From: an uncultured Oscillospiraceae bacterium
GTDB taxonomy: Bacteria; Bacillota; Clostridia; Oscillospirales; Oscillospiraceae
Reading direction: 5' to 3'
DNA length: 45,915 nucleotides
Assembly: GCA_934613505.1 (NCBI GenBank)
Contig: CAKTTB010000014.1
Location: forward strand, 1-45,915
Shown here: positions 1-15,403 of the stretch, piece by piece
Layout of the letters: each line of letters starts with the position of its first letter
Position numbering within the stretch: position 1 is the stretch's first letter
The notes under the pieces: generated by a model
The model's database searches: none
What the model was told of the DNA's origin: nothing
Seen by the model: the letters and a program-made list of their open reading frames with translations, nothing else
Program-made: the position numbers and the translations under genes

Positions 1-959
<959 letters not shown>

Positions 960-977
960 TAAGGAGGCGGCAATACA

Positions 978-4901
<3,924 letters not shown>

Positions 4902-4918
4902 GCAAGTTCCCATTCCCG

Positions 4919-4949
4919 GCAGGCGCGGCAAATGCCGCGCCTGCTTTTT
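4919..4949 (+). terminator. rho-independent terminator of rpoBC
   Basis: A perfect 11-bp GC-rich stem (4919-4929 with 4934-4944) with a 4-base loop is followed by five T residues. It starts 17 bases after the rpoC stop. Confidence 0.93.
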
Positions 4950-5061
4950 GCGGGTCTGCATTGCGCGGACATGTGTCTTTGTTTATTTTGCCAAAGTGCG
5001 GGAAACCCCTGCAATTGCAGGGAAAAATGAAAAAATAATTTTCATTTTGGCCGATTTTTTG

Positions 5062-5090
5062 TTGACGCGGTTCGTGATTTCTGCTATAAT
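5062..5090 (+). promoter_or_regulatory. sigma-A promoter of the str operon
   Basis: TTGACG at 5062-5067 and TATAAT at 5085-5090 are separated by exactly 17 bases. This is a near-consensus housekeeping promoter for the L7Ae-like gene and the downstream rpsL-rpsG-fusA genes. A 16-bp perfect palindrome (5007-5022) and an AT-rich inverted repeat lie just upstream. Confidence 0.88.
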
Positions 5091-5146
5091 CCATACTTGC
5101 GTGGGCTTGCCCGCGTATTTGCACGTATTCCCATGGAGGTGTCTGA

Positions 5147-5389
5147 ATGCCCCAACGGCTGAAAACCGATCGCAAGGTCATCGGAACCAAGCAGCTGCGC
5201 AAGGCGCTCAAGGCAAACCGTATTGCCGCAGCTTATCTGGCGGATGACGCGGACCCCATGCTCCTTCAGCCAATCGAGGCGCAGTGCGCCGCCGCCGGCG
5301 TGGAAGTCGTTCATGTCCGGAGCATGAAAGAGCTGGGAACCCTCTGTCAGATCCGTGTCGGCGCAGCGTGCGCCGGGCTTCTGCGCTGA
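5147..5389 (+). CDS. rplGB: L7Ae/L30e-family ribosomal (kink-turn binding) protein
   Basis: An 80-residue protein of the bacterial L7Ae family (YbxF type), placed between rpoC and rpsL as in Bacillus. Family members bind kink-turn RNA and are found on ribosomes. The family pattern is visible: IGTKQLRKALKANRIAAAYLADDADPM near the N-terminus, then a segment around SMKELGTLCQIRVGAACAG that matches the conserved SMKxLGxACxIxVGAA end. It is preceded by a GGAGG site and reads directly from the promoter at 5062-5090. The symbol is the commonly used one for this locus; the exact RNA target in this organism is unknown. Confidence 0.88.
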   Translation: MPQRLKTDRKVIGTKQLRKALKANRIAAAYLADDADPMLLQPIEAQCAAAGVEVVHVRSMKELGTLCQIRVGAACAGLLR

Positions 5390-5487
5390 AGAAGCCGCGA
5401 TTCTTTCGGTCCCAACGGAATATCTTTGATATTTCGGGATAAAATACATGCTGCACAGCAGCAACAATCCGAGAAAGGAGGAACAAC

Positions 5488-5913
5488 ATGCCTACTTTTA
5501 ACCAGCTGGTAAGAAAGGGAAGAGAACAGTCGACCTACAAGTCCACCGCTCCTGCTCTGCAGAAGGGCGTCAACACGCTGAAGAACCGGACCACCGATCT
5601 GTCTTCTCCTCAGAAGAGAGGTGTCTGCACCGCTGTTCGTACCACCACCCCGAAGAAGCCGAACTCCGCCCTGCGTAAGATCGCCCGTGTGCGTCTGACG
5701 AACGGTTACGAGGTCTCCGCTTACATTCCCGGTGTCGGTCACAACCTGCAGGAGCACTCCGTCGTTCTGATCCGCGGCGGCCGTGTCAAGGACCTTCCTG
5801 GTGTCCGTTACCACATCATCCGTGGTACGCTCGATACGCAGGGCGTTCAGGGCCGTATGCAGGCCCGCAGCAAGTACGGTGCAAAGCGCCCGAAGGCCGG
5901 CAAGAAGAAGTAA
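5488..5913 (+). CDS. rpsL: 30S ribosomal protein S12
   Basis: Ribosomal protein S12, a decoding-centre protein of the 30S subunit, 141 residues. The start [13 protein letters not shown] follows an AAAGGAGG site. The conserved segments [24 protein letters not shown] (the lysine in PKKPNSA is the classical streptomycin-resistance position) and [12 protein letters not shown] are present. The basic tail ends in KAGKKK. It is the first gene of the classical str order rpsL-rpsG-fusA-tuf. Slightly longer than many S12 proteins, within the range seen in Clostridia. Confidence 0.98.
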   Translation: MPTFNQLVRKGREQSTYKSTAPALQKGVNTLKNRTTDLSSPQKRGVCTAVRTTTPKKPNSALRKIARVRLTNGYEVSAYIPGVGHNLQEHSVVLIRGGRVKDLPGVRYHIIRGTLDTQGVQGRMQARSKYGAKRPKAGKKK

Positions 5914-5945
5914 TTCTTCACGCTATCATCGCAATTCTGCCTTGT

Positions 5946-6024
5946 GCAAGGCAATGCCTTGCTGAGAGTTTTTTATATATATAAGAACCTCTTGGCAGGC
6001 ACCCACGGAAGCTATGGGCTTCCG
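5946..6024 (+). promoter_or_regulatory. structured rpsL-rpsG intergenic region
   Basis: Two hairpins can be drawn in the 150-base gap before rpsG. The first has a 7-bp stem (5946-5952 with 5956-5962) and six T residues at 5969-5974, so it may act as a partial terminator. The second has a 7-bp stem (6006-6012 with 6018-6024) close to the rpsG ribosome site. In E. coli the rpsL-rpsG gap is where S7 represses its own translation; an equivalent role here is inference. Confidence 0.45.
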
Positions 6025-6063
6025 AAGTACCTATGAAATCATTTTATGAAGGAGGGAAGCACA

Positions 6064-6534
6064 GTGCCCAGAAGAGGTAATGTTCCCAAGAGAGAGATCC
6101 TTCCCGATCCGATCTACGGTTCCGTTCTGGTGACCAAGCTCGTCAACAGCATCATGCTCGACGGCAAAAAGGGCGTAGCCCAGAAGGTCGTCTACGGTGC
6201 GTTCCAGATCGTGGAAGAGAAGACCGGCAAGTCTGGTCTCGAGGCTTTCCAGACCGCCATGGAAAACATCATGCCGGCCGTGGAAGTCAAGACCCGCCGT
6301 GTCGGCGGTGCGAACTATCAGGTTCCTATTGAAGTTCGGCCCGAAAGACGTCAGACCCTTGGTCTGCGCTGGCTGACTAACTATAGTCGTGCAAGAAGTG
6401 AGAAGACCATGAGAGAGCGCCTCGCCGGCGAGATCATGGATGCCTGCAACAACACGGGTGCCGCCGTCAAGAAGCGCGAAGACACCCACAAGATGGCCGA
6501 GGCCAACAAGGCGTTCTCTCACTTCCGCTGGTAA
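6064..6534 (+). CDS. rpsG: 30S ribosomal protein S7
   Basis: Ribosomal protein S7, which nucleates assembly of the 30S head, 156 residues, the usual family length. I chose the GTG at 6064 because it gives the conserved start [20 protein letters not shown] and is correctly spaced from the GAAGGAGGG site. The in-frame ATG at 6046 lies before that site and would add six residues not found in S7. The conserved segments [15 protein letters not shown] and [20 protein letters not shown] are present. Co-transcribed with fusA 18 bases downstream. Confidence 0.97.
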   Translation: MPRRGNVPKREILPDPIYGSVLVTKLVNSIMLDGKKGVAQKVVYGAFQIVEEKTGKSGLEAFQTAMENIMPAVEVKTRRVGGANYQVPIEVRPERRQTLGLRWLTNYSRARSEKTMRERLAGEIMDACNNTGAAVKKREDTHKMAEANKAFSHFRW

Positions 6535-6552
6535 TTACAGAAGGAGAACAGC

Positions 6553-8631
<2,079 letters not shown>

Positions 8632-8665
8632 TCGTCCCTTTGATCGTTTGCGTTGGAAATTCTTC

Positions 8666-8694
8666 TTGTCAAAACGGCAAATGTCGTGTATGAT
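8666..8694 (+). promoter_or_regulatory. internal promoter of tuf
   Basis: TTGTCA at 8666-8671 and TATGAT at 8689-8694 have a 17-base spacer. They lie in the fusA-tuf gap, 55 bases before the tuf start, so tuf can be transcribed on its own. Confidence 0.7.
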
Positions 8695-8749
8695 GGAGAA
8701 GATGCAAAAATAATAACTGTAAGTGAATCAACTAAGGAGGATAATCCAA

Positions 8750-10003
8750 ATGGCAAAACAGCATTTTATTAAGGATAAGCCCCATGTCAACGTCGGCACC
8801 ATCGGCCACATCGACCATGGCAAGACCACGCTGACTGCTGCTATCACCAAGTACCTCGCTTTCTTCGGTGATGCTGAGTACACCGACTATTCTTCCATCG
8901 ATAAGGCTCCGGAAGAGCGCGAGCGTGGTATCACCATCAACACCGCTCACGTCGAGTACCAGACCAACGACCGTATTGGCCACAACTACAAGACCGGCGA
9001 AGACAATGTCCAGATCAAGGGCCGTCACTATGCCCACGTCGACTGCCCGGGTCACGCTGACTACATCAAGAACATGATCACCGGTGCTGCTCAGATGGAC
9101 GGCGCTATTCTGGTCATCGCTGCTTCCGATGGTCCTATGGCTCAGACCAAGGAGCATCTGCTGCTGGCCCGTCAGGTTAACGTTCCTTCCGTTCTCGTTT
9201 TCCTGAACAAGTGCGATCAGGTCGATGACGAAGAGCTGCTCGAGCTCGTCGAGATGGAAGTCCGTGAGACTCTGTCCTTCTACGGCTTCCCGGGCGACGA
9301 CACCCCGATCATCCGTGGTTCCGCTCTGAACGCTCTGGCTTCCGAGTCCACCGACCCGAAGGCTCCCGAGTATGCTTGCATCGAGGAGCTCATGCAGGCT
9401 GTCGACACCTGGATCCCGACCCCGGACCGCAAGGCTGATCAGCCCTTCCTGATGCCGGTCGAGGACGTCTTCACCATCTCCGGCCGTGGCACCGTTGCTA
9501 CCGGTCGTGTCGAGCGTGGCGTCATCAAGAAGAACGAGCCGGTCGAGATCGTTGGCCTGTCCGACGAGAAGAAGGCGACTGTCGTCACCGATATCGAAAT
9601 GTTCCACAAGCTCATGGACTACGCTGAGGCCGGCGACAACATCGGCGCTCTGCTCCGCGGCGTTGACAAGAAGTCCATCGAAAGAGGCCAGGTTCTGTCC
9701 AAGCCCGGCTCCATCCATCCGCACACCAAGTTCGTGGGTCAGGTCTACGTTCTGTCCAAGGACGAAGGCGGCCGTCACACCCCGTTCTTCAACAACTATC
9801 GTCCGCAGTTCTACTTCAGAACCACTGACGTTACCGGCATCATCTCCCTGCCCGAAGGCGTTGAGATGTGCATGCCTGGCGATAACATCGACATGAAGGT
9901 CGAGCTGATCACCCCGATCGCTATTGAAAAGGGTCTTCGCTTCGCTATCCGTGAAGGCGGCCGTACCGTTGGTTCCGGCGTCGTCATCGAGATCGACGAG
10001 TAA
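8750..10003 (+). CDS. tuf: elongation factor Tu, with an extra loop in the G domain
   Basis: EF-Tu, the GTPase that delivers aminoacyl-tRNA to the ribosome, 417 residues. The ATG at 8750 follows AAGGAGG and gives the expected start [20 protein letters not shown]; the upstream GTG in the same frame precedes the ribosome site and is rejected. P-loop GHIDHGKT, G3 DCPGHADY and G4 NKCD are intact. An insertion of about 17 residues (roughly 73-91, including [19 protein letters not shown]) lies between switch I and G3, where E. coli EF-Tu has only a short turn. This explains the length above the usual 394-400. A strong terminator follows. Confidence 0.98.
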   Translation: MAKQHFIKDKPHVNVGTIGHIDHGKTTLTAAITKYLAFFGDAEYTDYSSIDKAPEERERGITINTAHVEYQTNDRIGHNYKTGEDNVQIKGRHYAHVDCPGHADYIKNMITGAAQMDGAILVIAASDGPMAQTKEHLLLARQVNVPSVLVFLNKCDQVDDEELLELVEMEVRETLSFYGFPGDDTPIIRGSALNALASESTDPKAPEYACIEELMQAVDTWIPTPDRKADQPFLMPVEDVFTISGRGTVATGRVERGVIKKNEPVEIVGLSDEKKATVVTDIEMFHKLMDYAEAGDNIGALLRGVDKKSIERGQVLSKPGSIHPHTKFVGQVYVLSKDEGGRHTPFFNNYRPQFYFRTTDVTGIISLPEGVEMCMPGDNIDMKVELITPIAIEKGLRFAIREGGRTVGSGVVIEIDE

Positions 10004-10030
10004 TTTCGCCACAACCCCATAACGCACAGA

Positions 10031-10058
10031 AGCGCCCGGCTCCGCCGGGCGCTTTTTT
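10031..10058 (+). terminator. rho-independent terminator of tuf
   Basis: A perfect 10-bp stem AGCGCCCGGC/GCCGGGCGCT (10031-10040 with 10044-10053) with a 3-base loop and a T run to 10058. Confidence 0.93.
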
Positions 10059-10151
10059 GAGACTGTTAATAAACGATGAAAAGCAGTTGGAAGATAGAGC
10101 AGCAGGGGAAGAGTGAAGGGGTCAAAGAGCCCCCTTCGCGTTCAATCACCA

Positions 10152-10182
10152 GTTTTTCGAACTTTGAAAAAGTTCGAAAAAC
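10152..10182. repeat. 13-bp perfect inverted repeat in the tuf-recD2 gap
   Basis: GTTTTTCGAACTT (10152-10164) and its exact complement (10170-10182) enclose five bases. It sits in a gene-free stretch (10059-10338), between two nearly identical terminator hairpins. No ORF or known RNA is recognised there. It may be a REP-like palindromic unit. Confidence 0.7.
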
Positions 10183-10220
10183 CGCTTCAGCGGGGCGAAA
10201 AGACTTTTTCGACACGCTGA

Positions 10221-10250
10221 AGCGCCCGGCTCCGTCCGGGCGCTTTTTTT
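10221..10250 (+). terminator. second terminator-like hairpin, near-copy of the tuf terminator
   Basis: A 9-bp stem AGCGCCCGG/CCGGGCGCT (10221-10229 with 10236-10244) with a T run to 10250. Its 5' half, beginning GAAGCGCCCGGCTCCG, repeats that of the terminator at 10031, suggesting local duplication. Confidence 0.75.
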
Positions 10251-10338
10251 ACGTCCGCTATGGAAAAGAGCGGCGTTTTATAGTAAACTATACACAAAGT
10301 GCCCTCCACGGTCATAGGATGCAGCGGAGGGATGTGGG

Positions 10339-10674
10339 ATGTTTTGGCTCGTTGTGTGTACATTTCTGGCGGCGGCCGGGCTGATCTTTCTCTGCTGGGC
10401 GCTGTTTGGCTGGTGCGTGCTGCCGCAGCGGCAGAGTGCGGTCACAGTCTATTATCTCAGCGGGCCGGAGCCGCAGCTGGAGCAGCAGGTGCAGGCGTTT
10501 GCCTGGACGAAGCGAAGCGGCCTGCTGGCAGGGGAGCTGTACCTTGTCGGCGGAGAAGATGCGCCGCAGACGCAGCAGCTCGCCCAAAGGCTTGCCGCGC
10601 AGTATGCCTGCGTGCGCTACTGGACCCGCGAAGAATGGCAGGAGAGAGAAGCATGGAACAGGAAGCACAGATGA
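10339..10674 (+). CDS. small single-pass membrane protein of unknown function
   Basis: A 111-residue protein I do not recognise. An N-terminal hydrophobic segment (about residues 2-30, FWLVVCTFLAAAGLIFLCW) would anchor it in the membrane. A charged domain of about 80 residues follows, with no clear motif. CGGAGGG stands 8 bases before the ATG. Its 3' end overlaps the recD2 start by 22 bases, so the two are probably translated from one message. The overlap and the good ribosome site make it likely to be a real gene. Confidence 0.6.
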   Translation: MFWLVVCTFLAAAGLIFLCWALFGWCVLPQRQSAVTVYYLSGPEPQLEQQVQAFAWTKRSGLLAGELYLVGGEDAPQTQQLAQRLAAQYACVRYWTREEWQEREAWNRKHR

Positions 10675-12860
10675 TACAGGGGACGGTCCTTGCGGTCGTC
10701 TATCAGAACCCGGAAAACGGCTACTGCGTGCTGAAGGTCCGAACCGGGGATGCTCAGCCGGTGACGGTCGTCGGCACGATCCCCATGTGCGTGGCCGGCG
10801 AGCGGCTGGCCATCGTGGGCAAGTGGTCGCGCCATCCGTCGTTCGGGCAGCAGTTCGAGGCGGAGTTTCTCGAACGCCTGATGCCCGAATCGGCCAGTGA
10901 AATTCTGGCATTTCTCTCCTCCCGCGCCATCAAGGGCATCGGCCCCAAAACGGCGGAGAAGATCGTCAGCCGCTTCGGCGTGAAGAGCCTTGACATTCTG
11001 GAGCAGGATCCCGCGCAGCTGACGCAGATCCCCGGGATCACAGAGAAAAAGGCGCAGGAGATGTCCGAGAGCTTCCAGCGGCAGTCCGGCATCCGCCGCC
11101 TGATCGAATTTCTGACCATGTACCACCTGCCGGCGCAGCTGGCCGTGCGGCTCTACCGGGTCTACGGCGAGCTGGCGCAGGAAGCGCTGCGGGACGACCC
11201 GTACTTACTGACAGACAGTTATTTCCACGCGAATTTTTCGCAGGTGGACGCCTTTGCCATCGAGCTTGGCATCAGTGCGGACGACGAGCGGCGCGTAGAG
11301 GCCGGGACGCTGTTTGAGCTGTCCTATAACCTCGGCGCGGGCCACACCTTCATTCCGCAGGACAAGCTGCGCGCGGCGACCTGCGTGCTTCTGGGTCTGG
11401 ACGGCGAGACGATCGACGCCGCGATGGCGCGCCTGCAGGAGCAGGGGCGGATGGAGCTGTGCGAGCTGGCCGGACTGACGGCTTGTTACCTGCCGGAATT
11501 ATATGAAGCGGAGACCTATGTCTGCCGCCGGGTCCTCGGCATGACGGACGAGAGCTATCCAGAGCCGAAGCGCATGGACGAGATCCTGCGCGCCATCGGG
11601 GACAAGCAGCAGATCGAATATGCGCCGGAGCAGCTTGCGGCCATCCGCGCCGCGGCCTGCCGGCAGCTGCTGATCGTGACCGGCGGCCCCGGCACGGGCA
11701 AAACGACGGTCATGTCTGGCATTCTGCAGCTGTTTGACGAGCTGAAGCTCAAAACGCAGCTGGCTGCGCCGACCGGCCGTGCTGCCAAGCGATTGTCCGA
11801 GGTGACCGGGCGGGAGGCTTCGACCATCCACCGGCTGCTCGAAGCGCAGTTTGACGAAGCAACGGGTGCGATGGCCTTTTTCCATGACGAGGATGCGCCG
11901 CTTGCATGCGACGCGATGATCGTGGATGAGACGTCCATGGTCGATCTGCCGCTGATGGCGGCGCTTCTGAAGGCTTTGAAGCCGGGCTGCCGGCTGCTTC
12001 TTGTGGGCGACCCGGATCAGCTGCCGCCGGTCGGGCCGGGAAACGTCTTTTCCGATCTCATCCGCAGTGGCGTCGTGCAGACCGTCCGGCTGACGCAGAT
12101 CTTCCGGCAGGCGCAGAGAAGTCTCATCGTCATGAATGCCCATGCCGTCAATCAGGGTGAGCTTCCCGTCCTGACGGCGACGGACCGCGACTTTTTCTTT
12201 CTTCGCCGCCGCGACCCCGCGGCTGCGGTCAGGACCATTCAGGAACTGTGCCAGACGCGGCTGCCCAAAAAAATGGGCATCGGCCCGCAGGACATTCAAG
12301 TGCTCAGCCCCAGCCGGAAGCACGAGGCCGGCACGCGCGCGCTGAATCTTGCCCTGCAGGCTGTCCTCAATCCGCCCGCAGAAGGAAAAAAAGAGAAAAA
12401 GCATGGAGATTTTTCCTTCCGAATCGGCGATCGGGTAATGCAAATCCGGAACAACTATGATATAATGTGGAAACGGGCCGACGGACTTGGCTCCGGAACC
12501 GGTATTTTTAACGGCGATATCGGCTTTGTCACGGATATCGATTTCCAGCAGGAGACGCTGACGGTCCAGTTTGACGACCGGACAGCGGAATATGCCTTTG
12601 ACATGCTCTCCGAGCTGGAGCCGGCCTATGCCATGACCGTCCACAAAAGTCAGGGCAGCGAATACCGGGCGGTGATCCTGTGCCTGTGCGGCGGGCCGCA
12701 GATGCTCCTGACAAGGAGTGTTCTGTATACGGCCATCACGCGCGCGCGGGAGCTTCTGATCATCGTCGGGAATGAAGAGACCGTCGCCGCCATGACCCGC
12801 AACGACCGCCGCCAGCGGCGCTACAGCGGGCTGAGGCTCCGGCTGGAGGGAAAGGCGTAA
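10653..12860 (+). CDS. recD2: RecD2-type 5'-3' DNA helicase
   Basis: A superfamily 1B DNA helicase of the RecD2/YrrC family, about 735 residues, involved in DNA repair without RecBC. I chose the ATG at 10653 (MEQEAQMIQGTVLAVVYQNPENGY), which follows GGAGAGAG; a long in-frame upstream extension lacks family character. The N-terminal OB-like region and helix-hairpin-helix motifs (IKGIGPKTAEKIVSRFG, IPGITEKKAQEM) precede the motor. Walker A is GGPGTGKT at 344-351 and Walker B is IVDETSMVD. GDPDQLPPVGPGNVF (motif III) and the C-terminal AMTVHKSQGSEY (UvrD_C_2 region) are present. Four bases separate it from comF. Confidence 0.93.
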   Translation: MEQEAQMIQGTVLAVVYQNPENGYCVLKVRTGDAQPVTVVGTIPMCVAGERLAIVGKWSRHPSFGQQFEAEFLERLMPESASEILAFLSSRAIKGIGPKTAEKIVSRFGVKSLDILEQDPAQLTQIPGITEKKAQEMSESFQRQSGIRRLIEFLTMYHLPAQLAVRLYRVYGELAQEALRDDPYLLTDSYFHANFSQVDAFAIELGISADDERRVEAGTLFELSYNLGAGHTFIPQDKLRAATCVLLGLDGETIDAAMARLQEQGRMELCELAGLTACYLPELYEAETYVCRRVLGMTDESYPEPKRMDEILRAIGDKQQIEYAPEQLAAIRAAACRQLLIVTGGPGTGKTTVMSGILQLFDELKLKTQLAAPTGRAAKRLSEVTGREASTIHRLLEAQFDEATGAMAFFHDEDAPLACDAMIVDETSMVDLPLMAALLKALKPGCRLLLVGDPDQLPPVGPGNVFSDLIRSGVVQTVRLTQIFRQAQRSLIVMNAHAVNQGELPVLTATDRDFFFLRRRDPAAAVRTIQELCQTRLPKKMGIGPQDIQVLSPSRKHEAGTRALNLALQAVLNPPAEGKKEKKHGDFSFRIGDRVMQIRNNYDIMWKRADGLGSGTGIFNGDIGFVTDIDFQQETLTVQFDDRTAEYAFDMLSELEPAYAMTVHKSQGSEYRAVILCLCGGPQMLLTRSVLYTAITRARELLIIVGNEETVAAMTRNDRRQRRYSGLRLRLEGKA

Positions 12861-12863
12861 GCG

Positions 12864-13517
12864 ATGAAGCTGCTTGACTGGCTGCTCGATCTTCTCTATC
12901 CGCCCAAGTGTGTCATCTGCGGCAGGCTTCTGGAAAAAAGCGGCCCCGTCTGCGCACGCTGCCTCGAGCATCTGCCGGAGTACGACGGCGCGGCTCCGCA
13001 CGTCCGCTTTACCGAAGCGGGCGCGGTCAGCTTTTACTATGAAGGGGATCTCCGCACGTCGTTTCTGCGCTTCAAATTCGGCGGCGCCGCGCAGTATGCC
13101 GCCACCTACGGCGCATGGATGGCGCATACGATCGAGGATAAGCTGGCAGGGCGCTATGATCTTCTGACCTGGGCACCGGTCAGCCGGGCGAGAAAGCGCA
13201 GCCGCGGCTATGACCAGTCCGAGCTTCTTTGCCGCGAGATCGGAAAGCAGCTCGGGATGGAGCCGGTGCGGACGCTGCGAAAGGTCAAGAATCCGCCTGC
13301 GCAGTCCGCGCTGCCGGATCCCGCTCAGCGGCGCGCGAACGTGTCCGGCGCGTATGCCCCGGAGACGCCGGAGCGCTTTGCCGGGAAGCGCATTCTGCTT
13401 ATCGACGATATTGTGACGACCGGCGCGACGCTTTCTGAGTGCAGCCGAACGCTGCTGCTTGCGGACGCGTCGGACGTTGTATATGCGGCGCTCGCCGCAC
13501 CGAGAAAACAAGACTGA
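12864..13517 (+). CDS. comF: ComF-family phosphoribosyltransferase
   Basis: A 217-residue protein of the ComFC/GntX amidophosphoribosyltransferase-like family. Members are linked to DNA uptake in competent bacteria, but the biochemical role is poorly defined. The N-terminus carries the paired cysteines CVICGRLL and CARCLEH, a zinc-ribbon pattern. The PRPP-binding signature ILLIDDIVTTGATLSECS lies near the C-terminus. It follows recD2 by three bases and is followed closely by mreB, so the three are probably co-transcribed. No other competence genes are visible here. Confidence 0.87.
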   Translation: MKLLDWLLDLLYPPKCVICGRLLEKSGPVCARCLEHLPEYDGAAPHVRFTEAGAVSFYYEGDLRTSFLRFKFGGAAQYAATYGAWMAHTIEDKLAGRYDLLTWAPVSRARKRSRGYDQSELLCREIGKQLGMEPVRTLRKVKNPPAQSALPDPAQRRANVSGAYAPETPERFAGKRILLIDDIVTTGATLSECSRTLLLADASDVVYAALAAPRKQD

Positions 13518-13530
13518 AGGATACAAAGCT

Positions 13531-14562
13531 ATGAAACTGATTCGAGATATCGGCATCGACCTGGGTACGGCAAACGTCCTGTGCTACGAAGAGGGCAGGG
13601 GCATCGTCCTGCGTGAGCCGTCGGTCGTGGCTGTGGACAAGAACACCGGCAAGGTTCTGCAGGTCGGCGCAGCCGCGCGCAACATGCTGGGGCGGACGCC
13701 GGGCAATATCGTCGCCGTGCGCCCGCTGCGCGACGGCGTGATCTCCGACTATGAGATGACAGAGAAAATGCTGGAGCAGTTCCTCAAGAAGATCAACCGC
13801 TTCACGCTCGTCAAGCCGCGCGTCATCGTGTCGGTCCCGTCCGGCATCACCGAGGTCGAGGAGCGCGCGGTCATTCAGGCGGCTATGGAGGCCGGTGCGC
13901 GCCGTGTGTATCTGATCGAAGAGCCGTTTGCTGCCGCCCTCGGCGCGAAGCTGCCGATCAGCGGGCCGGAGGGCCACATGGTCGTGGACATCGGCGGCGG
14001 CACGACGGATATCGCTGTGCTATGCCTGAACGGCATTGCGACGTCCTCGTCCATCAAAATTGCGGGCGATACGTTTGACGAAGCGGTCGTCGCCTATATG
14101 CGCAAGCGCTACGGCATGCTCATCGGCCTCAACACAGCCGAAGAGGTCAAGATCACCATCGGCTGCGTCTATGAGCGCCCGCAGGAGGTCTCCATGCTGG
14201 TCAAGGGCCGCGACGCCAAGACGGGCCTTCCCAACGAGGTGACGGTCTCGTCCATGGAGATGCTCGAAGCGTTCAAGCGCCCGGCGCGGCAGATCGTGGA
14301 AGAGGTCCTGTCCGTGCTGGAGCATTCCTCGCCGGAGCTTGTTGCGGATATCGCGCAGAGCGGCATCGTGCTGACCGGCGGCGGGAGCCTGCTCTACGGC
14401 TTTGACAAACTCATTTCGGAGCGGACAGAGATCGCCTGCTCCATTGCTGACGACGCAGATTCCTGCGTCGCCAACGGCTGCGGCAAGAGCCTGCAGTGGA
14501 TCTCCACCATGCAGGAGGGTACGATCAACCTTGCCCGCCGCAAGCTGATGAAGGAACAATAA
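13531..14562 (+). CDS. mreB: rod shape-determining actin homologue MreB/Mbl
   Basis: A bacterial actin that organises side-wall peptidoglycan synthesis at the membrane, 343 residues. I chose the ATG at 13531, which gives MKLIRDIGIDLGTANVLCYE, the phosphate-1 loop; the in-frame extension from 13459 runs through the 3' end of comF. Other actin-fold motifs are visible: VDIGGGTTDIAVL (phosphate 2) and GIVLTGGGSLLYGFDKL (adenosine). It lies alone after comF, without mreC/mreD, so it could be a paralogue such as Mbl or MreBH. A terminator follows. Confidence 0.93.
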   Translation: MKLIRDIGIDLGTANVLCYEEGRGIVLREPSVVAVDKNTGKVLQVGAAARNMLGRTPGNIVAVRPLRDGVISDYEMTEKMLEQFLKKINRFTLVKPRVIVSVPSGITEVEERAVIQAAMEAGARRVYLIEEPFAAALGAKLPISGPEGHMVVDIGGGTTDIAVLCLNGIATSSSIKIAGDTFDEAVVAYMRKRYGMLIGLNTAEEVKITIGCVYERPQEVSMLVKGRDAKTGLPNEVTVSSMEMLEAFKRPARQIVEEVLSVLEHSSPELVADIAQSGIVLTGGGSLLYGFDKLISERTEIACSIADDADSCVANGCGKSLQWISTMQEGTINLARRKLMKEQ

Positions 14563-14571
14563 AGAAAGCAG

Positions 14572-14597
14572 AAAAGCCCGGAATATCCGGGCTTTTT
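14572..14597 (+). terminator. rho-independent terminator of mreB
   Basis: An 11-bp stem (14572-14582 with 14586-14596), a 3-base loop and a T run, immediately after the mreB stop. Confidence 0.9.
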
Positions 14598-14613
14598 CAG
14601 TCGGAGGACGCCG

Positions 14614-15357
14614 ATGAAAAAGACGCTGAACGCCAATACCATCAAGCTGATCGCCATTCTGGCCATGACGATCGACCATGTCGCGTGGCTGCTGTTTCCG
14701 GGCTACCCAAAGGACGCGCTGCCGGTCGTCATGCATATCGTCGGCCGGCTGACCTGCCCGATCATGTGCTTTTTCATCGCGGAGGGCTATCACTATACGA
14801 AGGACGTGAACAAATACACGTTCCGCCTGTTCCTGTTCGCGGTGATCTCGCACTTTGCGTATCTGTTCGCGTCCGATGCCTTCGTGGATGCGCGGTCGTT
14901 CCTTCCGTTTGCGGACGGGAATGTTCTGAACCAGACGAGCGTTATGTGGTCGCTGGCGTGGGGACTTGTGATGCTGCGGACGGTGAACAGCCCGCGGTTC
15001 AGCCAGCCGGTCAAGGTGCTTTTGATCGTGCTGATCTGCCTGGTCAGCTTCCCGAGCGACTGGAGCTGCATCGCGGCTTTGTGCGTGCTGGCCTTTGGGA
15101 CGAACCGCGGCAATCTGCGCGAGCAGAGCCGGTGGATGGTGTTCTACGTGGCGCTCTACGCCGCAGTGTACTGCTTTGCCATCGACGCGCTCTATGGCCT
15201 TCTGCAGCTGGCCGTCGTGCTGTCTATCCCGCTTCTGGTGTGCTATAACGGCCAGCGCGGGAAAGACCCGCGGGTGAACCGCGTCATGAAATGGGTCTTT
15301 TATCTCTATTATCCGCTGCACCTGACCGTCCTCGGCCTGATCCGGGTCCTGCGGTGA
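14614..15357 (+). CDS. TraX-family multi-pass membrane protein
   Basis: A 247-residue membrane protein of the TraX family. F-plasmid TraX acetylates pilin; chromosomal homologues in Firmicutes have unknown substrates and resemble membrane acyltransferases. The conserved start NTIKLIAILAMTIDHVAWLLFP carries the family's D-H pair, followed by MHIVGRLTCPIMCFFIAEGYHYTKD, typical of the family. About seven hydrophobic segments can be drawn. A TCGGAGGA site precedes the ATG. It stands between terminators and is probably transcribed separately from mreB. Confidence 0.82.
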   Translation: MKKTLNANTIKLIAILAMTIDHVAWLLFPGYPKDALPVVMHIVGRLTCPIMCFFIAEGYHYTKDVNKYTFRLFLFAVISHFAYLFASDAFVDARSFLPFADGNVLNQTSVMWSLAWGLVMLRTVNSPRFSQPVKVLLIVLICLVSFPSDWSCIAALCVLAFGTNRGNLREQSRWMVFYVALYAAVYCFAIDALYGLLQLAVVLSIPLLVCYNGQRGKDPRVNRVMKWVFYLYYPLHLTVLGLIRVLR

Positions 15358-15403
15358 GGCGGCTGCGCAGACAGACTACATACGATATGCAGGAGGAGTA
15401 ACA

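Noticed and set aside
6046..6063. ATG at 6046 as the rpsG start
   Set aside because: It precedes the GGAGGG ribosome site; the GTG at 6064 gives the conserved S7 N-terminus.
11499..13556. Minus-strand frame of 685 codons opposite recD2/comF
   Set aside because: Antisense shadow; composition typical of mirrored GC-rich coding DNA.
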